A DNA stretch of 64,000 bases. It comes from Osedax frankpressi. Lineage: Eukaryota > Annelida > Polychaeta > Sabellida > Siboglinidae. The notes under the pieces were generated by a model. It saw nothing but the letters and a program-made list of their open reading frames with translations. It did not search any database and had not been told where the DNA came from. Both the position numbers and the translations under genes were made by a program. Below are positions 33,601 through 48,299 of the stretch, piece after piece. The stretch's first letter is position 1. The number at the start of each line of letters is the position of its first letter. Location of the stretch: contig OZ038317.1 in the NCBI GenBank assembly GCA_964035775.1, positions 2,289,572 to 2,353,571 on the forward strand, read 5' to 3'.

Positions 33601-36499
33601 TGTAACACTGTAACACTGTAACACTGTAACACTGTACACTTGTAACACTGTACACTTGTAACACTGTACACTTGTAACACTGTAACACTGTACACTTGTA
33701 ACACTGTACACTTGTAACACTGTAACACTGTAACACTGTAACACTGTAACACTGTACACTTGTAACACTGTAACACTGTACACTTGTAACACTGTAACAC
33801 TGTACACTTGTAACACTGTACACTTGTAACACTGTAACACTGTACACTTGTAACACTGTAACACTGTACACTTGTAACACTGTAACACTGTACACTTGTA
33901 ACACTGTACACTTGTAACACTGTAACACTGTAACACTGTAACACTGTAACACTGTACACTTGTAACACTGTACACTTGTAACACTGTAACACTGTAACAC
34001 TGTAACACTGTAACACTGTAACACTGTAACACTGTACACTTGTAACACTGTACACTTGTAACACTGTAACACTGTACACTTGTAACACTGTAACACTGTA
34101 ACACTGTAACACTGTACACTTGTAACACTGTACACTTGTAACACTGTAACACTGTAACACTGTAACACTGTAACACTGTACACTTGTAACACTGTAACAC
34201 TGTACACTTGTAACACTGTAACACTGTACACTTGTAACACTGTAACACTGTACACTTGTAACACTGTAACACTGTACACTTGTAACACTGTAACACTGTA
34301 ACACTGTAACACTGTAACACTGTAACACTGTAACACTGTAACACTGTACACTTGTAACACTGTAACACTGTACACTTGTAACACTGTAACACTGTAACAC
34401 TGTAACACTGTAACACTGTACACTTGTAACACTGTACACTTGTAACACTGTAACACTGTACACTTGTAACACTGTACACTTGTAACACTGTAACACTGTA
34501 CACTTGTAACACTGTAACACTGTAACACTGTAACACTGTAACACTGTACACTTGTAACACTGTACACTTGTAACACTGTAACACTGTACACTTGTAACAC
34601 TTGTAACACTGTACACTTGTAACACTGTAACACTGTACACTTGTAACACTGTAACACTGTACACTTGTAACACTGTAACACTGTAACACTGTAACACTGT
34701 AACACTGTAACACTGTAACACTGTACACTTGTAACACTGTAACACTGTACACTTGTAACACTGTACACTTGTAACACTGTAACACTGTAACACTGTACAC
34801 TTGTAACACTGTAACACTGTACACTTGTAACACTGTAACACTTGTAACACTGTACACTTGTAACACTGTACACTTGTAACACTGTAACACTGTAACACTG
34901 TAACACTGTAACACTGTAACACTTGTAACACTGTACACTTGTAACACTGTACACTTGTAACACTGTAACACTGTAACACTGTAACACTGTAACACTGTAA
35001 CACTTGTAACACTGTACACTTGTAACACTGTACACTTGTAACACTGTAACACTGTACACTTGTAACACTGTAACACTGTACACTTGTAACACTGTACACT
35101 TGTAACACTGTAACACTGTAACACTGTACACTTGTAACACTGTAACACTGTACACTTGTAACACTGTACACTTGTAACACTGTACACTTGTAACACTGTA
35201 ACACTGTACACTTGTAACACTGTACACTTGTAACACTGTAACACTGTAACACTGTACACTTGTAACACTGTAACACTGTACACTTGTAACACTGTAACAC
35301 TGTAACACTGTAACACTGTAACACTGTAACACTGTACACTTGTAACACTGTAACACTGTACACTTGTAACACTGTACACTTGTAACACTGTAACACTGTA
35401 ACACTGTAACACTGTAACACTGTAACACTGTAACACTGTACACTTGTAACACTTGTAACACTGTACACTTGTAACACTGTACACTTGTAACACTGTAACA
35501 CTGTAACACTGTAACACTGTAACACTGTAACACTGTAACACTGTAACACTTGTAACACTGTACAATTGTAACACTGTAACACTGTAAAACTGTACACTTG
35601 TAACACTGTAACACTGTACACTTGTAACACTGTACACTGTAACACTGTAACACTGTAACACTGTAACACTGTACACTTGTAACACTTGTAACACTGTACA
35701 CTTGTAACACTGTACACTTGTAACACTGTAACACTGTAACACTGTAACACTGTAACACTGTAACACTGTAACATTTGTAACACTGTACAATTGTAACACT
35801 GTAACACTGTAAAACTGTACACTTGTAACACTGTACACTTGTAACACTGTAACACTGTAACACTGTACACTGTAACACTGTAACACTGTAACACTTGTAA
35901 CACTGTACAATTGTAACACTGTAACACTGTAACACTGTACACTTGTAACACTGTAACACTGTAACACTTGTAACACTGTACACTTGTAACACTGTAACAC
36001 TGTAACACTGTACACTTGTAACACTGTAACACTTGTAACACTGTAACACTTGTAACACTGTAACACTGTACACTTGTAACACTGTAACACTGTAACACTG
36101 TAACACTGTAACACTGTACACTTGTAACACTGTAACACTGTAACACTGTAACACTGTAACACTTGTAACACTGTACACTTGTAACACTTGTAACACTGTA
36201 ACACTGTACACTTGTAACACTGTACACTTGTAACACTGTAACACTGTACACTTGTAACACTGTAACACTGTAACACTGTAACACTGTACACTTGTAACAC
36301 TGTAACACTGTAACACTGTAACACTGTAACACTGTACACTTGTAACACTGTAACACTGTAACACTTGTAACACTGTAACACTGTACACTTGTAACACTGT
36401 ACACTTGTAACACTGTAACACTGTAACACTTGTAACACTGTACACTTGTAACACTGTAACACTGTAACACTTGTAACACTGTAACACTGTACACTTGTA

Positions 36500-39400
36500 A
36501 CACTGTAACACTGTAATACTGTACACTTGTAACACTGTACACTTGTAACACTGTACACTTGTAACACTGTACACTTGTAACACTGTAACACTGTAACACT
36601 GTAACACTGTAACACTGTAACACTGTAACACTGTAACACTGTAACACTGTAACACTGTAACACTGTACAATTGTAACACTGTAACACTGTACACTTGTAA
36701 CACTGTACACTTGTAACACTGTAACACTGTAACACTTGTAACACTGTAACACTGTAACACTGTACACTTGTAACACTGTAACACTTGTAACACTGTAACA
36801 CTGTAACACTGTAACACTGTACACTTGTAACACTGTACACTTGTAACACTTGTAACACTGTAACACTGTAACACTGTAACACTGTAACACTGTACACTTG
36901 TAACACTGTAACACTGTACACTTGTAACACTGTAACACTGTACACTTGTAACACTGTAACACTGTACACTTGTAACACTGTAACACTGTACACTTGTAAC
37001 ACTGTAACACTGTACACTTGTAACACTGTAACACTGTACACTTGTAACACTGTAACACTGTAACACTGTAACACTTGTAACACTGTACACTTGTAACACT
37101 GTAACACTGTAACACTTGTAACACTGTACACTTGTAACACTGTAACACTGTAACACTTGTAACACTGTAACACTGTACACTTGTAACACTGTAACACTGT
37201 AATACTGTACACTTGTAACACTGTACACTTGTAACACTGTACACTTGTAACACTGTAACACTGTAACACTGTAACACTGTAACACTGTAACACTGTAACA
37301 CTGTAACACTGTACACTTGTAACACTGTAACACTGTAATACTGTACACTTGTAACACTGTACACTTGTAACACTGTACACTTGTAACACTGTAACACTGT
37401 AACACTGTAACACTGTAACACTGTAACACTGTACACTTGTAACACTGTAACACTGTAACACTGTACACTTGTAACACTGTAACACTGTAACACTGTAACA
37501 CTGTACACTTGTAACACTGTACAATTGTAACACTGTAACACTGTAACACTGTAACACTGTAACACTGTAACACTGTAACACTGTACACTTGTAACACTGT
37601 ACAATTGTAACACTGTACACTTGTAACACTGTAACACTGTAACACTGTAACACTGTAACACTGTAACACTGTACACTTGTAACACTGTAACACTGTACAC
37701 TTGTAACACTGTAACACTGTACACTTGTAACACTGTAACACTGTACACTTGTAACACTGTAACACTGTACACTTGTAACACTGTACACTTGTAACACTGT
37801 AACACTGTACACTTGTAACACTGTACACTTGTAACACTGTAACACTGTAACACTTGTAACACTGTAACACTGTACACTTGTAACACTGTACACTTGTAAC
37901 ACTGTAACACTGTAACACTTGTAACACTGTAACACTGTACACTTGTAACACTGTAACACTGTACACTTGTAATACTGTACACTTGTAACACTGTACACTT
38001 GTAACACTGTAACACTGTAACACTGTAACACTTGTAACACTGTAACACTGTAACACTGTACACTTGTAACACTGTACACTTGTAACACTGTACACTTGTA
38101 ACACTGTAACACTGTAACACTGTAACACTGTAACACTGTAACACTGTAACACTGTAACACTGTAACACTGTACACTTGTAACACTGTAACACTGTACACT
38201 TGTAACACTGTACACTTGTAACACTGTAACACTGTACACTTGTAACACTGTAACACTGTACACTTGTAACACTGTACACTTGTAACACTGTAACACTGTA
38301 CACTTGTAACACTGTACACTTGTAACACTGTAACACTGTAACACTTGTAACACTGTAACACTGTACACTTGTAACACTGTACACTTGTAACACTGTAACA
38401 CTGTAACACTTGTAACACTGTAACACTGTACACTTGTAACACTGTACACTTGTAACACTGTAACACTGTACACTTGTAATACTGTACACTTGTAACACTG
38501 TACACTTGTAACACTGTAACACTGTAACACTGTAACACTTGTAACACTGTAACACTGTAACACTGTACACTTGTAACACTGTACACTTGTAACACTGTAC
38601 ACTTGTAACACTGTAACACTGTAACACTGTAACACTGTAACACTGTAACACTGTAACACTGTAACACTGTAACACTGTACACTTGTAACACTGTAACACT
38701 GTAACACTGTACACTTGTAACACTGTAACACTGTAACACTGTACACTTGTAACACTGTAACACTGTACACTTGTAACACTGTAACACTGTAACACTGTAA
38801 CACTGTACACTTGTAACACTGTAACACTGTAACACTGTACACTTGTAACACTGTAACACTGTAACACTGTAACACTGTAACACTGTACACTTGTAACACT
38901 GTAACACTGTAACACTGTAACACTGTAACACTGTAACACTGTAACACTGTACACTTGTAACACTGTAACACTGTACACTTGTAACACTGTAACACTGTAA
39001 CACTGTAACACTGTACACTTGTAACACTGTAACACTGTAACACTGTACACTTGTAACACTGTAACACTGTAACACTGTACACTTGTAACACTGTAACACT
39101 GTACACTTGTAACACTGTAACACTGTAACACTGTAACACTGTACACTTGTAACACTGTAACACTGTAACACTGTACACTTGTAACACTGTAACACTGTAA
39201 CACTGTAACACTGTAACACTGTAACACTGTAACACTGTAACACTGTACACTTGTAACACTGTAACACTGTAACACTGTAACACTGTAACACTGTACACTT
39301 GTAACACTGTAACACTGTAACACTGTAACACTGTAACACTGTAACACTGTAACACTGTAACACTGTACACTTGTAACACTGTAACACTGTACACTTGTAA

Positions 39401-42400
39401 CACTGTAACACTGTACACTTGTAACACTGTAACACTGTACACTTGTAACACTGTAACACTGTAACACTGTAACACTGTAACACTGTAACACTTGTAACAC
39501 TGTACACTTGTAACACTGTAACACTGTACACTTGTAACACTGTACACTTGTAACACTGTACACTTGTAGCACTGTACACTTGTAACACTGTACACTTGTA
39601 ACACTGTACACTTGTAACACTGTACACTTGTAACACTGTACACTTGTAACACTTGTAACACTGTAACACTGTACACTTGTAACACTGTAACACTGTAACA
39701 CTGTAACACTGTACACTTGTAACACTGTAACACTGTAACACTGTACACTTGTAACACTGTAACACTGTACACTTGTAACACTGTAACACTGTAACACTGT
39801 AACACTGTAACACTTGTAACACTGTAACACTGTACACTTGTAACACTGTACACTTGTAACACTGTAACACTGTACACTTGTAACACTGTACACTTGTAAC
39901 ACTTGTAACACTGTAACACTGTACACTGTAACACTGTAACACTGTAACACTGTAACACTGTACACTTGTAACACTGTAACACTGTACACTTGTAACACTG
40001 TAACACTGTACACTTGTAACACTGTAACACTGTAACACTGTAACACTGTAACACTGTAACACTTGTAACACTGTAACACTGTACACTTGTAACACTGTAC
40101 ACTTGTAACACTGTACACTTGTAACACTGTACACTTGTAACACTGTAACACTGTAACACTGTAACACTGTAACACTGTACACTTGTAACACTGTAACACT
40201 GTAACACTGTAACACTGTAACACTGTACACTTGTAACACTGTAACACTGTACACTTGTAACACTGTAACACTGTAACACTGTAACACTGTAACACTGTAA
40301 CACTTGTAACACTGTACACTTGTAACACTGTAACACTGTAACACTGTACACTTGTAACACTGTAACACTGTACACTTGTAACACTGTAACACTGTAACAC
40401 TGTAACACTGTAACATTGTACACTTGTAACACTGTAACACTGTAACACTGTAACACTGTACACTTGTAACACTGTAACACTGTACACTTGTAACACTGTA
40501 ACACTGTAACACTGTAACACTGTACACTTGTAACACTGTAACACTGTAACACTGTAACACTGTAACACTGTAACACTGTAACACTGTAACACTGTACACT
40601 TGTAACACTGTAACACTGTAACACTGTAACACTGTACACTTGTAACACTGTAACACTGTAACACTGTAACACTGTAACACTGTAACACTGTAACACTGTA
40701 ACACTGTACACTTGTAACACTGTAACACTGTAACACTGTAACACTGTAACACTGTAACACTGTACACTTGTAACACTGTAACACTGTAACACTGTAACAC
40801 TGTAACACTGTAACACTGTAACACTGTAACACTGTACACTTGTAACACTGTAACACTGTAACACTGTAACACTGTAACACTGTACACTTGTAACACTGTA
40901 ACACTGTAACACTGTACACTTGTAACACTGTAACACTGTAACACTGTAACACTGTAACACTGTACACTGTACACTTGTAACACTGTAACACTGTAACACT
41001 GTAACACTGTAACACTGTACACTTGTAACACTGTAACACTGTAACACTGTAACACTGTACACTTGTAACACTGTAACACTGTAACACTGTAACACTGTAA
41101 CACTGTACACTTGTAACACTGTAACACTGTACACTTGTAACACTGTACACTTGTAACACTGTACACTTGTAACACTGTAACACTGTACACTTGTAACACT
41201 GTAACACTGTACACTTGTAACACTGTAACACTGTACACTTGTAACACTGTAACACTGTACACTTGTAACACTGTAACACTGTAACACTGTAACACTGTAA
41301 CACTGTAACACTGTACACTTGTAACACTGTAACACTGTAACACTGTAACACTGTACACTTGTAACACTGTAACACTTGTAACACTGTAACACTGTAACAC
41401 TGTAACACTGTAACACTGTACACTTGTAACACTGTACACTTGTAACACTGTAACACTGTAACACTGTACACTTGTAACACTGTACACTTGTAACACTGTA
41501 CACTTGTAACACTGTAACACTTGTAACACTGTAACACTGTAACACTGTACACTTGTAACACTGTACACTTGTAACACTGTAACACTGTACACTTGTAACA
41601 CTGTAACACTGTAACACTGTACACTTGTAACACTGTACACTTGTAACACTGTAACACTGTACACTTGTAACACTGTAACACTGTAACACTGTACACTTGT
41701 AACACTGTACACTTGTAACACTGTAACACTGTAACACTGTACACTTGTAACACTGTACACTTGTAACACTGTAACACTGTACACTTGTAACACTGTAACA
41801 CTTGTAACACTGTAACACTGTACACTTGTAACACTGTAACACTGTAACACTGTAACACTTGTAACACTGTAACACTGTAACACTGTACACTTGTAACACT
41901 GTAACACTGTAACACTGTAACACTGTAATACTGTACACTTGTAACACTGTAACACTGTAACACTGTAACACTGTAACACTGTACACTTGTAACACTGTAA
42001 CACTGTAACACTGTAACACTGTAATACTGTACACTTGTAACACTGTACACTTGTAACACTGTAACACTGTAACACTGTAACACTGTACACTTGTAACACT
42101 GTACACTTGTAACACTGTACACTTGTAACACTGTAACACTGTACACTTGTAACACTGTAACACTGTAACACTTGTAACACTCTAACACTGTACACTTGTA
42201 ACACTGTAACACTGTAACACTGTAACACTTGTAACACTGTAACACTGTAACACTGTACACTTGTAACACTGTAACACTGTAACACTGTAACACTGTAATA
42301 CTGTACACTTGTAACACTGTAACACTGTAACACTGTAACACTGTAACACTGTACACTTGTAACACTGTACACTTGTAACACTGTAACACTGTAACACTGT

Positions 42401-45020
42401 ACACTTGTAACACTGTACACTTGTAACACTGTAACACTGTAACACTGTAACACTGTACACTTGTAACACTGTAACACTGTAACACTGCACACTTGTAACA
42501 CTGTAACACTGTAACACTGTAATACTGTAACACTGTAACACTGTACACTTGTAACACTGTAACACTGTACACTTGTAACACTGTAACACTGTAACACTGT
42601 AACACTGTAACACTGTAACACTGTAACACTGTACACTTGTAACACTGTAACACTGTAACACTGTAACACTGTAACACTGTAACACTGTAACACTGTAACA
42701 CTGTAACACTGTACACTTGTAACACTGTAACACTGTAACACTGTAACACTGTAACACTGTACACTTGTAACACTGTAACACTGTACACTTGTAACACTGT
42801 AACACTGTAACACTGTAACACTGTACACTGTACACTTGTAACACTGTAACACTGTAACACTGTAACACTGTACACTTGTAACACTGTAACACTGTAACAC
42901 TGTAACACTGTAACACTGTACACTTGTAACACTGTAACACTGTACACTTGTAACACTGTACACTTGTAACACTGTACACTTGTAACACTGTAACACTGTA
43001 CACTTGTAACACTGTAACACTGTACACTTGTAACACTGTAACACTGTACACTTGTAACACTGTAACACTGTACACTTGTAACACTGTAACACTGTAACAC
43101 TGTAACACTGTAACACTGTACACTTGTAACACTGTAACACTGTAACACTGTAACACTGTACACTTGTAACACTGTAACACTTGTAACACTGTAACACTGT
43201 AACACTGTAACACTGTAACACTGTACACTTGTAACACTGTACACTTGTAACACTGTAACACTGTAACACTGTAACACTGTACACTTGTAACACTGTACAC
43301 TTGTAACACTGTAACACTGTAACACTGTACACTTGTAACACTGTAACACTGTAACACTGTAACACTGTAACACTGTAACACTGTACACTTGTAACACTGT
43401 AACACTGTAACACTGTACACTTGTAACACTGTACACTTGTAACACTGTAACACTGTAACACTGTACACTTGTAACACTGTACACTTGTAACACTGTAACA
43501 CTGTACACTTGTAACACTGTAACACTGTAACACTTGTAACACTGTAACACTGTACACTTGTAACACTGTAACACTGTAACACTGTAACACTTGTAACACT
43601 GTAACACTGTAACACTGTACACTTGTAACACTGTAACACTGTAACACTGTAACACTGTAATACTGTACACTTGTAACACTGTAACACTGTAACACTGTAA
43701 CACTGTAATACTGTACACTTGTAACACTGTAACACTGTAACACTGTAACACTGTAACACTGTACACTTGTAACACTGTAACACTGTAACACTGTAACACT
43801 GTAATACTGTACACTTGTAACACTGTACACTTGTAACACTGTAACACTGTAACACTGTAACACTGTACACTTGTAACACTGTACACTTGTAACACTGTAC
43901 ACTTGTAACACTGTAACACTGTACACTTGTAACACTGTAACACTGTAACACTTGTAACACTGTAACACTGTACACTTGTAACACTGTAACACTGTAACAC
44001 TGTAACACTTGTAACACTGTAACACTGTACACTTGTAACACTGTAACACTGTAACACTGTAACACTGTACACTTGTAACACTGTACACTTGTAACACTGT
44101 AACACTGTACACTTGTAACACTGTAACACTGTACACTTGTAACACTGTAACACTGTAACACTTGTAACACTGTAACACTGTACACTTGTAACACTGTAAC
44201 ACTGTAACACTGTAACACTTGTAACACTGTAACACTGTACACTTGTAACACTGTAACACTGTAACACTGTAACACTGTACACTTGTAACACTGTAACACT
44301 GTACACTTGTAACACTGTACACTTGTAACACTGTACACTTGTAACACTGTACACTTGTAACACTGTAACACTGTACACTTGTAACACTGTAACACTGTAA
44401 CACTTGTAACACTGTAACACTGTACACTTGTAACACTGTAACACTGTAACACTGTAACACTTGTAACACTGTACACTTGTAACACTGTAACACTGTAACA
44501 CTGTAACACTGTACACTTGTAACACTGTACACTTGTAACACTGTACACTTGTAACACTGTAACACTGTACACTTGTAACACTGTAACACTGTAACACTTG
44601 TAACACTGTAACACTGTACACTTGTAACACTGTAACACTGTACACTTGTAACACTGTAACACTGTACACTTGTAACACTGTAACACTGTACACTTGTAAC
44701 ACTGTAACACTGTAACACTTGTAACACTGTAACACTGTACACTTGTAACACTGTAACACTGTAACACTGTAACACTGTAATACTGTACACTTGTAACACT
44801 GTAACACTGTAACACTGTAACACTGTAACACTGTACACTTGTAACACTGTACACTTGTAACACTGTAACACTGTAACACTGTACACTTGTAACACTGTAC
44901 ACTTGTAACACTGTAACACTGTAACACTGTACACTTGTAACACTGTAACACTGTAACACTGCACACTTGTAACACTGTAACACTGTAACACTGTAATACT
45001 GTAACACTGTAACACTGTAC
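36500..45020. repeat. TAATACTG-enriched satellite domain
   Basis: The variant TAATACTG recurs many times here (about 36,510, 37,200, 37,325, 37,971, 38,476, 41,931, 42,020, 42,296, 42,521, 43,668, 43,705, 43,800, 44,777 and 44,993). Elsewhere in the array I found only two, near 30,838 and 48,272. TACAATTG variants are also frequent at 35.5-37.7 kb. The clustering indicates local spread of a lineage of units. Positions are read by eye, good to a few bases. Confidence 0.75.
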
Positions 45021-48000
45021 ACTTGTAACACTGTACACTTGTAACACTGTAACACTGTAACACTGTACACTTGTAACACTGTAACACTGTACACTTGTAA
45101 CACTGTAACACTGTAACACTGTAACACTGTAACACTGTACACTTGTAACACTGTACACTTGTAACACTGTAACACTGTAACACTGTAACACTGTAACACT
45201 GTAACACTGTAACACTGTAACACTGTAACACTGTACACGTGTAACACTGTAACACTGTAACACTGTACACTTGTAACACTGTAACACTGTACACTTGTAA
45301 CACTGTAACACTGTAACACTGTAACACTGTAACACTGTACACTTGTAACACTGTAACACTGTAACACTGTAACACTGTAACACTGTACACTTGTAACACT
45401 GTAACACTGTAACACTGTACACTGTAACACTGTAACACTGTAACACTGTAACACTGTAACACTGTACACTTGTAACACTGTAACACTGTAACACTGTAAC
45501 ACTGTAACACTGTAAAACTGTAACACTGTAACACTGTAACACTGTAACACTGTACACTTGTAACACTGTAACACTGTACACTTGTAACACTGTAACACTG
45601 TACACTTGTAACACTGTAACACTGTAACACTGTAACACTGTAACACTGTACACTTGTAACACTGTAACACTGTACACTTGTAACACTGTAACACTGTAAC
45701 ACTGTAACACTGTAACACTGTACACTAGTAACACTGTAACACTGTAACACTGTAACACTGTAACACTGTACACTTGTAACACTGTAACACTGTAACACTG
45801 TAACACTGTAACACTGTAACACTGTAACACTGTACACTTGTAACACTGTAACACTGTACACTTGTAACACTGTAACACTGTACACTTGTAACACTGTAAC
45901 ACTGTAACACTGTAACACTGTAACACTGTACACTTGTAACACTGTAACACTGTAACACTGTACACTTGTAACACTGTAACACTGTAACACTGTACACTGT
46001 AACACTGTAACACTGTACACTTGTAACACTGTAACACTGTAACACTGTAACACTGTAACACTGTAACACTGTAACACTGTAACACTGTACACTTGTAACA
46101 CTGTAACACTGTACACTTGTAACACTGTAACACTGTACACTTGTAACACTGTAACACTGTAACACTGTAACACTGTAACACTGTACACTTGTAACACTGT
46201 AACACTGTAACACTGTACACTGTAACACTGTAACACTGTAACACTGTAACACTGTACACTTGTAACACTGTAACACTGTACACTTGTAACACTGTACACT
46301 TGTAACACTGTAACACTGTACACTTGTAACACTGTAACACTGTAACACTGTAACACTGTAACACTGTACACTTGTAACACTGTAACACTGTAACACTGTA
46401 ACACTGTAACACTGTACACTGTAACACTGTAACACTGTAACACTGTAACACTGTACACTTGTAACACTGTAACACTGTACACTTGTAACACTGTAACACT
46501 GTACACTTGTAACACTGTAACACTGTAACACTGTAACACTGTAACACTGTAACACTGTAACACTGTAACACTGTAACACTGTAACACTGTAACACTGTAC
46601 ACTTGTAACACTGTAACACTGTAACACTGTAACACTGTAACACTGTAACACTGTAACACTGTACACTTGTAACACTGTAACACTGTAACACTGTAACACT
46701 GTAACACTGTAACACTGTAACACTGTACAATTGTAACACTGTAACACTGTAACACTGTAACACTGTAACACTGTAACACTGTACACTTGTAACACTGTAA
46801 CACTGTAACACTGTAACACTGTACACTTGTAACACTGTAACACTGTAACACTGTAACACTGTAACACTGTAACACTGTAACACTGTACACTTGTAACACT
46901 CTACACTTGTAACACTGTAACACTGTAACACTGTAACACTGTACACTTGTAACACTGTAACACTGTAACACTGTAACACTGTAACACTGTAACACTGTAA
47001 CACTGTAACACTGTACACTTGTAACACTGTAACACTGTACAATTGTAACACTGTAACACTGTAACACTGTACACTTGTAACACTGTAACACTGTAACACT
47101 GTAACACTGTAACACTGTAACACTGTAACACTGTACACTTGTAACACTGTAACACTGTAACACTGTAACACTGTAACACTGTAACACTGTAACACTGTAA
47201 CACTGTACACTTGTAACACTGTAACACTGTAACACTGTAACACTGTAACACTGTACACTTGTAACACTGTAACACTGTACACTTGTAACACTGTAAAACT
47301 GTAACACTGTAACACTGTAACACTGTAACACTGTAACACTGTACAATTGTAACACTGTAACACTGTACACTTGTAACACTGTAACACTGTAACACTGTAA
47401 CACTGTAACACTGTACACTTGTAACACTGTACACTTGTAACACTGTAACACTGTAACACTGTAACACTGTAACACTGTAACACTGTAACACTGTAACACT
47501 GTAACACTGTACACTTGTAACACTGTACACTTGTAACACTGTAACACTGCAACACTGTAACACTGTAACACTGTAACACTGTAACACTGTAACACTGTAA
47601 CACTGTACACTTGTAACACTGTAACACTGTAACACTGTACACTTGTAACACTGTAACACTGTAACACTGTAACACTGTAACACTGTAACACTGTAACACT
47701 GTACACTTGTAACACTGTAACACTGTAACACTGTAACACTGTAACACTGTAACACTGTACACTTGTAACACTGTACAATTGTAACACTGTACACTTGTAA
47801 CACTTGTAACACTGTACACTTGTAACACTGTAACACTTGTAACACTGTAACACTTGTAACACTGTACACTTGTAACACTGTAACACTGTACACTTGTAAC
47901 ACTGTAACACTGTACACTTGTAACACTGTAACACTGTACACTTGTAACACTGTAACACTGTACACTTGTAACACTGTAACACTGTACACTTGTAACACTG

Positions 48001-48299
48001 TACACTTGTAACACTGTAACACTGTACACTTGTAACACTGTAACACTGTAACACTGTACACTTGTAACACTGTAACACTGTAACACTGTAACACTGTACA
48101 CTTGTAACACTGTACACTTGTAACACTGTACACTTGTAACACTGTACACTTGTAACACTGTAACACTGTACACTTGTAACACTGTACACTTGTAACACTG
48201 TACACTTGTAACACTGTAACACTGTACACTTGTAACACTGTAACACTGTACACTTGTAACACTGTAACACTGTAATACTGTAACACTGTAACACTGTAA

